Part shown: positions 1 through 11,401 of the stretch, piece by piece | How the letters are laid out: each line of letters opens with the position of its first letter | How positions within the stretch are numbered: position 1 is the first letter of the stretch | Origin: Seiridium cupressi | Lineage: Eukaryota; Ascomycota; Sordariomycetes; Amphisphaeriales; Sporocadaceae | DNA length: 64,000 nt | Reading direction: 5' to 3' | NCBI GenBank assembly: GCA_036674765.1 | Contig: JARVKI010000012.1 | Coordinates: forward strand, 62,001 to 126,000 | Notes under the pieces: model-generated | The model's input: only the letters and a program-made list of their open reading frames with translations | Told to the model about the DNA's origin: nothing | Database searches by the model: none | Program-made: the position numbers and the translations under genes

Positions 1-3000
1 CAAGAATGATTATATTTAGTGTGGTCACTCGTGAACGGGAGCGCCTTTCACTCTCCCTGCGAGTTGGAGAGCGGTAGACTACACATGTACCGTCGTAAAG
101 ACCAAGATAGCAAGGGTGGATGACCATTCCGAGAAGGGACTTACCGACGTTGGATGCGAGACCAGGTACGTGGTAGCAATTGACGTTTCTTGTGCTGCCC
201 CGCTTTCAGAAAGGCAAGGTAGGCTCCCACGCAACTTACTGTGCGCTATGGCGGCGGCGCGCGCTCGGATGGTGATGTCTCGTTGGAGGTTATGGCCAAA
301 TATTAGCATCTACATTGTCTGGTAACCTTTGGCCACTCCTACATAATCACTTCCTTGTGACCTTGTCGCCTGCTCTGGTGTCGCCTCTACATTGTCGAAA
401 GTACTAGGGCTAGATGGACCTGGCCAGTGAACGAAGACCGATCTTGTCGCCTCCGTCGCTTGGAGCTTTCTGATTGGCTGAAATCCCTGGAGCCAGGTCC
501 GAAGATGTGGCAACGGTCTGCCAAATGTCTCCATCCCGCTCTCTTAAGTTTGACCCAGGAACATAGCGGCTTTACCATCAACTAGTTCGACAGAACTGGT
601 GTGTTCTTTAACCCTACTGCGGGCGAGATTCGTGCTGTCGTGTATGCAGTTGCCCAGAGTATCTTAGCGTCCGATGTTCGATGCCCTTTTTTCCAACAAG
701 CCGTGCGACAAGAATAGTACGCACCACCTTACACGTAGCGGTCAACCCCCTCGCGATCAAGGATCGGAAGAGCTTCGTGTATGCTCGGTCGTGATCATTC
801 AGTCAACCCGGTCTCTTCCAGACTGCAGCTTCCATTGTGACCGAACTATAGCTTCTTACGGAGCACATCAGAGTCGTCCACGATAGCAGCCTCTTAAGCA
901 TATAGGGTGTCAACCTACATCGTGTCTCTGGGCATTACAACGACATAGCCCCTTCCGATTATTAACAACGAACAACCACTGCCTCGAGGCACTGAAAACA
1001 AGGGACTTCTGCCCGCCACGATGCTCGAGCATGCGAAGCAGCCTTTGTGGGAAGAGCGAACGTCATCGTGGCCAGAACACTGGCAAATACAATACGGTCG
1101 ACACCACGGTTTGAGGAAAGGAAGCATGAGGTTTTGGATGCCAAAGGTACTACCAAAGGATATGGATATTCTGCGCTTGAGACCATGCTAGTGTGAATGG
1201 CTGGAAAGGAGACTCCCCGAGTTGACACAGCCTACCGATGCTCAAAACGTTGCCCCGTCCAGCATCTTCTGGTGAGAACAGAAGCTCACTGGCCACGAAA
1301 GATTCCAGAGCAGACGGACTAGACCTCAAAGCAAGCTTATCGAAAAGCAAACATGAGACATTGACAGATGAACTTTTTCAAAGTGGCCATGACGCTGAAA
1401 ACATGAGTCGACCTCCCTAAGCAGGTCCAGCAGGTGTTCGGGGACTGTCTTCAAAATAGGCCGTGTCCCCATATCTTGATCAGGCAAGCGATACATGATT
1501 CACAAACATATAAGGCCGTAGTATCTCTTCTATAAACGTTCAGTCGAGCCCAAGGCCTACTACGACTAGGAAGTCAACGGCTTACCAGACCTCTGCCTCC
1601 CTCGACCTCCCGAACATCAGAGTTCAGTCAATCGGTCAGCCCTTCACAGAAGGATATGGCGAAATGATCTTCTCGGAAAATTCGCCAAATGCGGAAGAAG
1701 ACAGCTTTCTGCGGGGTGGCACTTGAGGCTAGAGTTCGTTGTGTCGTAAGTCGTAATCCTGGAGTGCAAGGGAGCTTGATCGCTCCTGGTATCCAAGCCT
1801 GAAATTGTCCATGATGACCAACGGTCGCTTCTTTCTCGCGGAAACACATATATCTAACCAAATTCGCCACAGCATGCGTCCGGGCGGATGTGCGTCCGGA
1901 TCCCCGGTGTCATCATGGGTGACGTTCAGATGCGGGCATTATTGCAGGTATCATGGTGATTGGGCACGTTGTTCCGGATGTCGTCCGGTGAATTGGACGT
2001 TCCGTGCATCATGACTACCCTCCACTCAGCTTTCAATCCCGGACGTCGGCTCGCCGCAGTGAGACTCGTTGATGGGTTACTTCAAGATTTCGTAGTTGCT
2101 CAACGTGGGTAAGACACGAAAACAACCTGTCGAGGGAGCGGTGAGAACTGTTTTCTACCACTGATGAGACGGTGCCAACACTTATACACATAGCCTTGTC
2201 GTATTACCATCAATCTTGAAGAAGTCCCAGTGCCCGGGAAGACGTAGCCGAGCTCCCTACCAATTAGGCAGATGCCCTTGGAGAACTTGATCGGATATCA
2301 CCTCTTTTCTAGTAGCCTGAGGCTCATGTTTGTTTCTGTCGCGTCTTCGCCAAAATTTATTAAAATTTTAACGCCTGAATGCGCATCGGATTCCTCTTCA
2401 ATTCGCGGTTTGATGAGCGACGGGGCGCAGCTTGATCCCAGATGCCGTATGGCAAATGTCCGCATGTTTGTTCCTGACAGAGCTTGGGCTCAACGGCCTC
2501 CAACCGAGCAAACCAAATGCCAAGCCATTCAGTGACTATTGAGACGAACCCATGGGTCCCGGGTAGTAGCACTTGCTTTCTGAAACCTGCTAGGTTAGTA
2601 CGCTTGGAATCTGCGTTACAGTATACAGATATCGTGGGTCACATAGCAGCGGTTAGACCTTGACCATTTTAAGCTATAGACCTGATAGGCCGTAATCGCA
2701 CAAGGCGACTAGACTGCCATCGGTCGGACACTCTGCCGCCTTCTTATTACTGCGAGAAAGTTGCCCTCTGGATCGAAGTGCTGAACATTGAGGCCGTATC
2801 GTCTTGACTGAACGTCGCCTGCGCTCTAGGACTTGATTACAGTCCAAGAGTACCATCACCACGGAATCATCTACCATGTTTGTAGCTACGACTCCCCAAG
2901 AAAGCGAGTCATAGAGAGGCAACGGTTTCTTATGCGATACCTGATAATTGGATCTCATAGTCATACCAACCAGTTTCGACCCATGGTGTGTTGCAAACAA

Positions 3001-3931
3001 GCGTTGCATGATCTTACCTACCATGGTATTCAGCATGGTAACAGATAATTATGCCCTCGGTTTACTCTGAGGAAACCCCGTAAGCTTTCGATGAGACAAA
3101 ACCCCTTCGAGAGCCACCCGGACCGATGTAAAGAGCACGTCTGGGCCGACCACATCCTGCGCCAGACCATGATTGTATCTGAAAATTGCGTTCATCACAC
3201 ACTAAATAGCCCTTCACAAGCCAGTACCGAATACTCGATATGCCTGCGAGCTTCTATGAGATGGGCCTCATGCCAGACAGGAGAGTTTGGGGAGGAAAGA
3301 TTTATGTGGTGAAAATGCTGATCGGGCATGCAGTCAATTCATACACATCCACTCGTTGAGTACGAGTGACGTTTCTATCAAGTCTTATCTAAGGATGTAT
3401 TAGTAAAGTAGATCAATAGAATCTTGAAACAAGTATGGTCCAGTCCCTCTCCCGCGTTTGCGCCGCAAGCGTAAACATAAACCTTGTACCAAGTCTTCCA
3501 CTGTACCATTTCCTAAGGCATACCTCATAGCTAGAAAATTCTGCCTTGATGAGAATCATACGACCTTCCAATCCCTCTATTGAAAAAGACGGAATGGCTG
3601 TAAAGAACGAGGCAAGTCCGAGTTCCCCCCACACAGCTCTCGGGGGTTCGGGCCAGCTACCCCTTGTCCGGGCCGGAGCATCTCTATCACTCACCCATAC
3701 TGAAAAGATACATTCCTCCCTGGAGCACGAGAACACATCCTCGTATATAGATGCTCCAGATTTCTCCGGAGCGGGAACTCGAAGCCCTGCGTCCATTGTG
3801 GCCATAGCACATGAATTCGGGCACATCAACATCCGGGTCCTACCGGTAGGATTTTCCCTGTCGTGCTGCCGCTCCGTCCAGCACTCGCAATTTCTTGGCT
3901 TCCTCTAGAGGCTTTCCCATCACTGGACCAA
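1..3931. other. Left-flank region without a supportable gene
   Basis: Reading frames on both strands are short (about 140 codons at most), lack recognisable motifs and overlap one another. No splice-site combination that joins them into a family-like protein was found. The last few hundred bases (about 3540-3930) are the upstream region of the esterase gene. The esterase frame is open for 23 codons before its first ATG, back to a CTG at 3863, but the translation there does not look like part of that enzyme family. No tRNA, repeat array or transposon end was seen. Confidence 0.6.
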
Positions 3932-5032
3932 ATGAGCAAGACATCCGAAAAGACCAGAACAATGCAGGATTTCAGCTCCCTCATTCTGTCCGCACCTCCA
4001 CCACCGGACGAGGCATGGCTAGCACACGAAGAGTCCGCCGGCTTGCGCAAGCCCAAGCCGGTAATGGCAGCCGTCGAACGCCAGCCAATCTACGCGTCAG
4101 AGTGTCGCGCCCGGAACGCAGCTATGATGGCATCTGGGGCGCGGGATCATTACTTATCGCAGGGGATCCACGTGGAAACATTGACTGCCCCTTCAAGGAG
4201 GGATAACGACAAGTACAAGATCCCCGTGCTGCGGTACGAGCTTGAAGAGGACTTGAAAAGTGATCAAGACTTGATGAGCAAGATCATACTTGTTTACATC
4301 CACGGTGGCGGTCTGCTAGTCGGCGAAGCAGACAGCGAAGATCTGACCTGTCGACGATTGGTCAATAGCTTTGCGTCTTCCGCAGCTCCCACTATCCCTT
4401 CTGCACAAGGGCCGCAGAAGGGCGCTCGGCAGGACGTCAAGCTGTACTCTATAGGTTACCGGCTGATGCCTCAAGTTCCGGCAAGCACTTGCGTCTCTGA
4501 CGTCCTGTCTGCTTTCGAGGCGATCCGTGAACTTCACGAGCATGGAAAGTTTATCTTGGTCGGATCGTCGTCAGGCGGAGAGCTAGCAGCGCTGCTTTCG
4601 CAGACTCTTCTCCCAGGGTCGCTTCACGGCCTGGTGCTCCGCTGCCCAGTGACCGCAGATGCTCCATCACATATTCCGGCCCGATTCAAAGAATGGCATA
4701 CCAGCGCCAGCCCGCGCTTTACTACTTCCCTGTTGGGCCTGTTCGACCGTGAACAGCCTCGTGATGGACTGGAGAGGATGCCGCTCGAGATGCCGGTCGA
4801 AAAAATCAGTGCCCTCAACTTGCCGCGGACGTGGATTCAAGTGTGCTCCAACGATGTTCTGTACTCGGACGGGGTATGTTATGCAAAGCTCTTGCATGAT
4901 AGTGGGGTCGAGGTCAAGGTCGAGGTCGTTGAGGGGTGGCCGCACACGTTCTGGTTGAAGGCACCACATCTAGAGCGAGCATTGTTGGCAGATGAAGAGA
5001 TGTTGAAAGGTTTGGCGTGGATTCTCGGATAG
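3932..5032 (+). CDS. Alpha/beta-hydrolase (hormone-sensitive-lipase-type esterase)
   Basis: Single-exon gene for a 366-residue alpha/beta-hydrolase of the HSL / alpha-beta-hydrolase-3 family. These enzymes hydrolyse short-chain carboxylic esters or related amides. The oxyanion-hole motif HGGG lies in YIHGGGLLVGE, the nucleophile elbow is GSSSG in ILVGSSSGGELAAL, the acid is probably the Asp of CSNDVLYSDG, and the catalytic His is in EGWPHTFWL near the C-terminus, in the family's usual order. The start chosen is the first ATG of the open frame; a second ATG lies ten codons on. No signal peptide or membrane segment is evident, so a cytosolic enzyme is likely. In fungi such esterases occur in detoxification and secondary metabolism, but no biosynthetic neighbours are present, so the substrate is unknown. 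The downstream neighbour ATP7 is convergent. Confidence 0.9.
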   Translation: MSKTSEKTRTMQDFSSLILSAPPPPDEAWLAHEESAGLRKPKPVMAAVERQPIYASECRARNAAMMASGARDHYLSQGIHVETLTAPSRRDNDKYKIPVLRYELEEDLKSDQDLMSKIILVYIHGGGLLVGEADSEDLTCRRLVNSFASSAAPTIPSAQGPQKGARQDVKLYSIGYRLMPQVPASTCVSDVLSAFEAIRELHEHGKFILVGSSSGGELAALLSQTLLPGSLHGLVLRCPVTADAPSHIPARFKEWHTSASPRFTTSLLGLFDREQPRDGLERMPLEMPVEKISALNLPRTWIQVCSNDVLYSDGVCYAKLLHDSGVEVKVEVVEGWPHTFWLKAPHLERALLADEEMLKGLAWILG

Positions 5033-5252
5033 CAATGCGGTATCGATATCTGCCGTGTGGTTTATCGTGGAATAACCTAAATGTCAGTTTTGTCTTTTGC
5101 AGGGTACCGCGGTAAACATCACGAAAGGAGATGTGTGTAGAAAATTAGAAATCGTCTCTCGATTTTCGCAGATTTTGCTGCAATACCCGCTCCCTGATCT
5201 GCTATCTACAATGCTAGAGTACACAAAGGGAAAGGAAATGTACGAAAGGCGT

Positions 5253-6042
5253 CTATAGTACGGAGAGATCGCCGAATTTTTCCTGTTCTGTATTAGTAGT
5301 GTCGCCATTGAGATAATACCATCCATGCATACCTTGTATCCCGGAACTGACCAGCGACCCTTGGAAACCAACTTGGAGGTCTTCTCGTCAATGGAGGGCT
5401 CGGCGGCAGCGACTTCGTCCTATGATGTGCCATATTAGCTTCACTTCCGTACGCCGTATTTTTCGCTGCTTCCCAGCCGTACGGTCCATAACATACCACA
5501 GTAAGCTCCTCAAATGGTCTGGCGGTCTCAATGTTCTTCAGGGTAGCCTCGAGATCCTTAAGCTCCAGGTCGACCTTCTCCTTGGTGGCCTCAGCATTCT
5601 TGACAGCCTCAACCTCAAAGGCCTCAATGGCCTTGAGTTGGCGGCTCAGATCGTAGGTTGCGGGCTTGAACTCCTTGAAGCGCTTCTCAATCTCGTCAAT
5701 GACGGCCTGGTTCTTAAGGACGCTGCGGTACTTGGCAAAGTCGACGGTGGTGGACTGCTCCGACAGCTGCTGGACCTTTCGGCGGGCGTTCTCGTTGCGC
5801 GTTTTGAAGGCCTGAAGCGAGGCGACGGTCTGGCCGCGCAGGCCAAGCGAGGAGGTGACCTTGGCCCAGTCGAGCTTGAGGGCGGCGCTGCGCTGCAAGA
5901 GAAACAAGAAATTAGCTCATGGCTCCAGGATGCAGAGTTTGTCGGCGTTCATTGGATAGTCAATTGAGCCGCGGGTCATCGGGAATGGGATATCGGAGCT
6001 CTCAAGAGGCCGCGGTCAGCCGGTGAGACTTACTGCTGCCAT
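5253..6042 (-). CDS. ATP7: Mitochondrial F1Fo-ATP synthase subunit d
   Basis: Subunit d of the peripheral stalk of mitochondrial ATP synthase, which holds F1 against rotation. Four exons read on the minus strand: 6042-6034, 5892-5497, 5419-5333 and 5282-5253. All join in phase 0 and give 173 residues, the usual fungal length. The first exon encodes only Met-Ala-Ala before a GTAAGT donor. The second holds the conserved part ([43 protein letters not shown]). The third carries [11 protein letters not shown] and the last ends EKFGDLSVL, as in other fungal Atp7. The last intron has a CTACTAATAC branch-point match close to its CAG. There is no classical cleavable presequence, as expected for this subunit. 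An upstream in-frame ATG at 5907 belongs to intron 1 and is not the start. The gene starts a run of three minus-strand housekeeping genes. Confidence 0.95.
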
Positions 6043-6600
6043 TTTTGCGATGATTAGATGTGTCTTAAGGAGTGGAGAGGTCGAAGCAATTCACGATCAA
6101 AGGTTGCTTGCACCAAGGCGGAAGAACTCGGCGTTATGGGCAGTGGAGACCCGGAGCCAAGTCACGTGCACTACTACTAGTCGCGCATACAAACTGCGAC
6201 GTTTGGGAGGCGTAGGAAAATAATAAATTCAATTTGCCATGTTGAGACTGTTGGTTAATAGAGATGAAGAAAAGAGAACTATGGGAGAGCCTGGTTTAAT
6301 GTTCAACGGAAGTGCTCATTTGTCTGGTCAAGAACTGGCTTTGGCGTTGAGTGATGCGGAAATGACACCTCACAACGTCTATGCAAATAAGTCGGACAAC
6401 CAACGCATTAATACGATTTTTCAAGATTCAAATTGATCAAGAAGGTATCGTAGCATGACAATACAAGGCCGGCCATCCTTTCAAGTTTTTCCCATGCGAG
6501 ATTTTTTGTTTACCCTTGCCGCAATGCTCGCGCCCCGACGCAGATACACCAGTCGCTTCCAACAGGAAGAAGAATAGCAACTTATCCCCCGTCATTAAGC
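6043..6600. other. ATP7 upstream region and EGD2 3' region
   Basis: Spacer between two same-strand genes. It contains the EGD2 3' end and the ATP7 promoter and leader. A short open frame at 6239-6436 on the plus strand has no family resemblance and is probably chance. No other element was recognised. Confidence 0.5.
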
Positions 6601-7433
6601 CTAAACGCTTAGAGCCATGATAGAGTTCACTATATCGTTGTCGTTCTCCTTCAGTGCCTTGATAGCCTTCTTGCGGGAGACGCCGGCCTGGGTCATGACG
6701 AGCTCAATGTCCTTGTCCTCAAGGCCATCGGCATCAACCTCCTCGCCGTCATCCTCATCGTCGTCCTTCTTGGCCTCCTCGACAGCCTTGCCGTGGTCGT
6801 GGCCAGCGTGGTCGTCGTGGGAGTGCTCGCCAGCGGCAGCAAGTTGCTGAGCAGCAGCCTGCTGGGCAGCCGAGTTGAGATCCTCGATCTTGGCCTCGCC
6901 GAAGACGCTATAGAGGAGTCAGTAGTACACTCATGATGGAGGGCCACTCGACTCAGTGCTCACATGTAGGTGTTGCTGTTAGGCGACTTGTACACCTCCG
7001 GGCTGTTGATAACAAACAGGATCTGGAAGCCAACGATTGTCAGTGATTGTCCGTCCAGAGAAGCGGGGTGTATTCATGGTGTTCCCGGATTGTCAGGCTT
7101 GGTCCAAGTTGTAGTATCCCTTAGGCCCTCGCGAGGTCATTCCACTCTTCCAATGCCCTGTCACACTTCATGACAAATGCTCCATATACAGAGATTACTC
7201 ACGTTCTTGGGTCGGCGGAGAGTAACACGAGTGATGCCGGGGACGCGCTGAAGGTGCAGCTTCTCTATAGCCTTGCGAGCCTTCTTCTCGTTGCGGCTGT
7301 GGATCTGGACAGAGGAGCCACCGGGGCCATCGCCCGTTTCGATTTCGGAGTCGGAGCTGTCATCGTCATCGACGGTAGGCTTGGTGGTGTTAGGCTCGTC
7401 GTCAGGGAGTTCCTCGACTCTAGGATTGGCCAT
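6601..7433 (-). CDS. EGD2: Nascent polypeptide-associated complex subunit alpha
   Basis: NAC-alpha, which dimerises with NAC-beta on ribosomes and shields emerging nascent chains. Three exons on the minus strand: 7433-7203, 7022-6964 and 6907-6601. The first junction is phase 0 and the second splits an Ile codon, giving 198 residues. The N-terminus starts [14 protein letters not shown] and is followed by an acidic stretch. The NAC domain runs from about residue 44 ([18 protein letters not shown]) through [19 protein letters not shown] and [15 protein letters not shown] His/Asp-rich linker ([13 protein letters not shown]) then leads to the C-terminal UBA domain ([20 protein letters not shown]) and the ending [10 protein letters not shown]. 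The order and length match fungal Egd2. The start is the ATG that gives the conserved N-terminus. It lies between ATP7 and RPL14 on the same strand, which fits constitutive expression with growth. Confidence 0.96.
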
Positions 7434-8331
7434 CTTGTCTGTTGGTATAGCTGTTGGTTGCGCGCGAGAATTAGCGATTGAAGGATTTCCAATTAGCTTA
7501 GTCTGTCTGAAGCTGTCTAGAGCTAGCTGAGGCCGAGCACACAAACTGGAAAAGCTGGGGGAAGGATTGAACAGCTTGACACAGGGCAGCAAGAGATACG
7601 CAAGGCTGATGCAAAGCAATTCCCAGTACGAACAAAATTTACTCACCTAAAACGAAGCTGATTTGTCTTGATTCTAGCGGGGATGATTGGTTGTCGCCTG
7701 GGGTTGGTCTGACTGAGGTGAAAATTGGTGATGTTCAGGCTCGCTCCCAGCTGCTAGGGTTCAATTTTCCGTGGCCCATCCACGCTAGGCCTTTTTCGGA
7801 CTTTATATACTCCAGCATCTGGACAGCACCTATGAAGTCATGATGGAAAGGAGGTGTACTTGGTACGAAAGAAATCGCAAGTTGGTGCCATCACGAAATC
7901 CACATTCATCTTGACAGGGGCAGTTTTTACATGATTTATTTAGGAGGCTCAAGGACGCATTGGGAGCGAGTGATGCGAAGGATTACATTCGGGCCATGAG
8001 AAATTATCTCGCAATTATTTCCCATATTCATGCCGCCAGGAAATTGTCCGGCAGACAAATTCTTAATGCTATGCATGTTTGCTTGTGAATGTCCACATAT
8101 CATTTGACGCCGGTCACCATCTGAGATGCGTAGTGACATACAGTCCCCTCGATGAAGCAAAGGGATCCCATCAACTCCAAAAACCCTCAATTCATGCAGA
8201 CCAGATTTCCGTAGAAAGGTGACTAATAACCACCGTCGCGAGACCCTCGTCGCCGGACAGCTACCAGTCGATGCGTGACCGCTAGGCCCTTTTCAACCCC
8301 CGTTCCGTGCTATGCCATGACATTGTGTCGT
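7434..8331. other. EGD2 promoter/leader and RPL14 3' region
   Basis: Spacer between two minus-strand genes. It should hold the EGD2 promoter and 5' leader (nearest 7434) and the RPL14 3' untranslated region. The EGD2 frame continues open upstream of its ATG to about 7646, but that stretch is not conserved-looking and probably is leader sequence. Nothing else was recognised. Confidence 0.5.
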
Positions 8332-8830
8332 TTATGCGGAGGCCTTGACCTTGGCGAGGGCCTTGCGCTGCTCGAATCGTCGCTGCTTCTTGAGGCGGAG
8401 GACCTTGAATCGCTCAAAGTCGGTGAGGTTCCTGCGCTTTTCCTTCTGGTCCTTAGCCTTGGCCCAGCTGCTCTCCTTCCACTTGGCGTCGATCTCTGCC
8501 TTCTCCCAAGCCTTCTTGACGGTGCCAGTGCGGGCAGCACGGGGCAGCTTCTCGACAACGAATGGCGCAAGGAGAACGTCGGTGAGTCTGAGGGCTTGTC
8601 TGGGGACAACGAGCTTGGGATCCGACGAGGGGCCGTCAACCAGAATCTAAATACTCGGTCAATTCCCGGCTCATTCCGTTGGGGACTTTTCAGGTGAAAC
8701 CTACGCGCTTGTGGTCGATAATCTCTACGATCGCGGCCAGGCGACCAGTGAAGGTACCCTCTTGGAGGAGGACAACACGGCCCACCTCCACGTTCCGCCA
8801 GTTGGATGCAATGATCGAAGCCTCGCCCAT
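8332..8830 (-). CDS. RPL14: 60S ribosomal protein eL14
   Basis: Large-subunit ribosomal protein eL14 (L14e). Two exons on the minus strand: 8830-8705 and 8646-8332. They join in phase 0 through a GTAGGT...TTTAG intron and give 146 residues, close to the usual fungal length of about 140-150. The start codon follows CACA and gives [20 protein letters not shown], the conserved eL14 start. This leads into the KOW-like [22 protein letters not shown], then [21 protein letters not shown] strongly basic C-terminal helix ([20 protein letters not shown]) ends in AKVKASA. The gene is expected to be strongly expressed. Its upstream neighbour on the plus-strand side is a gene-free stretch of more than 2.5 kb. 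Confidence 0.96.
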
Positions 8831-11401
8831 TGTGTCGGTCTGTTTGCGAAGGTGTCGAAATTAGCGGGTGTCGGTCTGGAATGAGAAAGAATGGAAAGGT
8901 CGCTGCGCTGACGTACCGTTGTGTTGATGCCGGGGGATTGTCGTGTGTTGTTTGTTCGCTGGCTGCGCAAAATCCTTACCAAGCCCGGTTGCCTTTCAAA
9001 AATATCGAGTTTTGGTGCGTGTGGCTTAAAGACAATTAGAGCAACCCCAAAAAATTATCGGACTTTTGCGCTAGCCGATCCGACAATGCCAGGCTCAGAA
9101 CGGCTAGCGCAGATGAGTGCCAGTGTGGGTCCATCATTGCAGCTACCAAAAAGTGCAAAATAATTTTCTTCCTCTGCAGCAATCTTCCTTCAGCTTCACA
9201 CTCCAACACCGGGCTTCTCTTTCGCTCTTCATTTTGCCTCACTTCAAGCCACGCACGATGAAGGAGGGAGCATACAACTGTTCATCTCGTACTAATTGAT
9301 CGGCCCAGTGACTTCCTACTGCCACATTCCGCTTATGCACTTCAAGGTAAGAACATATTCCTACTACTCCTTCTCACACATCCCACTCATGATGAGGTAA
9401 TTTGCGATTGATTCTGCCACGATGGCGCCCTCGCCGGGGCTGCTATATCGGGTGGAAAGGTGATATTTAATTCTTACATATTCTGATAATAACTCAATTA
9501 TCTGACAATTCTTGACACATGGAGAAAGAACCTCAGCTAATCTGATAATCAGGTAACCCTATCTTGCTTTGTGTTCAGTGGAGGCAGTGTTTTCGTCAAG
9601 TAGTTATGTTAGCAGTAGACAGCCAATTCTTCTCTTGCATACATGTTTTTGTGGCCTGGTGAAACATGTCTTGCTCGACATTGACCTAGAGTTACTGGAA
9701 CTATCGCACTTGCCCACAGCAAAAGCTTAATCCTGTTTCCACCAACGCACACCACTTGCAATCATCAGCTTTGGTCTCTGTGCCCAAGTTTGTCAAGCTC
9801 TGTAGCCACGTAGCATTCGATCCGCATTGTTGGGGTGGTTACCTATACATGTTCATAGCACGCCGCGTGGATAAACTGGTTTATCTTGGTGAAATAATGA
9901 TCTATATCAGTCGCTTTGACTTCGCCTCAACAACTATAATACGTACCAGTAGTACAGGTGACGCGTTACCACTCCTTGGTATTTATAGTATAGACTGTTA
10001 AAAATAGTACTACTTGTAACCATGATTCCAGCCCCCAGAGCATCCAATACTCTACCACAACCCTTCGGGTTGATCTTTAGTTTTCACTACTCAGTGACAC
10101 ATTCAGCCCTGATCCACCACTATAGAGCTGTTACGCCATGACATGGTTTGGACTCTCATTTTAATCACAACTATCCGTACGCCTTTGTAATGATGCCTAA
10201 TCACGGGATCAAGAACTGTTCGGACTTGGAGGTTGCACTGTTACGCTTCTTTGATTGTCTATTAGCAGCAGAAGCCTCTTGGAATGAGATTACAATCATA
10301 TCGTGCACTAATCTAGTCCGATTTAAACAGCGATGCGCGATGGTGTTACCTATGTTTCCTATTAGTAACTAGACCTCTTCAATTTGAAATCCGCATCACA
10401 TACATCAAATTCATGGCTGTCGTTCATGGGATCCAGGTTGAACAGCTGGTACAAGGTCTCGGACCGGAAACGTGCTATATGTTCTCACAAGAAAAAAATG
10501 CACAGCTCAACTTAGCAGCCGTCGGTATAATAAGAACTTTCATCCATAGAGCGAAAACTCAAGATATCCTGCTTATATGTACTTATGGTCCGTTACCATC
10601 GTTGTATTATCATTCACTTGTTGCGAACAACTCCAAGCACAAATTAACAGATCGAGAATACAAACAAACAGACATCTCTTTGAAATGCAAAGCAATGCAA
10701 GAGCTTGATCATAAAGTCTATCGCCTTCTTGTGAACTACATAGATCTGATGCGGTCCATTGTCAACCTCCAGTGGACGCAGCGCACACGATGCGGAGTAA
10801 ACCCGCACTCTCCTGCCGGCTGCAGCTAGAGCGCGGACTAACGACAAATGCCGCGAGATAATCCACAATTTCTTGCATCATACCCGCGGTAATACATAGA
10901 GTGCCAATGAGGTCCTTTAGGCGTTAATACACAAACACATTACCAGCGCCCTTGCAACTCCAGGAACGGCGCTCAAGACTTGTCACAGGAGGCAGGGGTC
11001 AATGACGAGTGAAGCACAATTTTTGAACTAAGTATGATAACACCGGAGTACCGCTTGATGCTTTGAGAATTGGCGCTACCCGCGGCATGGCATCGAAAGC
11101 GATTGTTTTGCCGGGGCAAGCTATCGGTGCTTCGGCCCCAGGTCTTGGCTTATCCGGGCATGGACTATAAAGTAAGGTGAGATCGGGAACAGGGGTTATC
11201 TGTGCGGGGGATCTTGGGGTCTAGTTAGATCCTTGGAGAATTGATGTCTTCTGTTTTCTAAGCCGACTCTTGCAGTTAGACATTCACACCTGCTAGGATG
11301 ATTCAGGATGAAGTGAGAGTTGATTGGAACGTCTACCTCTGAGCGCAACAGTGAATCTTAGGAAAGCGACGAATCGCAACGCATGCACGCCAAAGATCGC
11401 G
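8831..11401. other. Gene-free region between RPL14 and the CoA-ligase gene
   Basis: The first few hundred bases should be the RPL14 promoter. From about 9300 to 11300 the sequence looks AT-richer than the flanking genes. It contains only short open frames, the longest 138 codons at 10413-10829 (+), with no recognisable motif or likely introns. The last 100-200 bases are the promoter of the CoA-ligase gene. I see no transposon termini. Confidence 0.5.

Noticed and set aside
3413..3908. Overlapping frames on both strands (139 codons minus, 120 codons plus) just before the esterase gene
   Set aside because: No motifs, and both frames overlap the same bases. At most one could code, and neither reads like a family. 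Treated as upstream sequence.
5422..5967. 181-codon plus-strand frame opposite ATP7
   Set aside because: It is the antisense shadow of the ATP7 second exon. Its Leu/Gly-rich reading comes from the complementary codons.
8275..8697. 140-codon plus-strand frame opposite RPL14
   Set aside because: Antisense shadow of the conserved RPL14 second exon.
10413..10829. 138-codon plus-strand frame in the empty region
   Set aside because: No recognised domain, and no supporting splice or promoter signal. Frames of this length are expected by chance.
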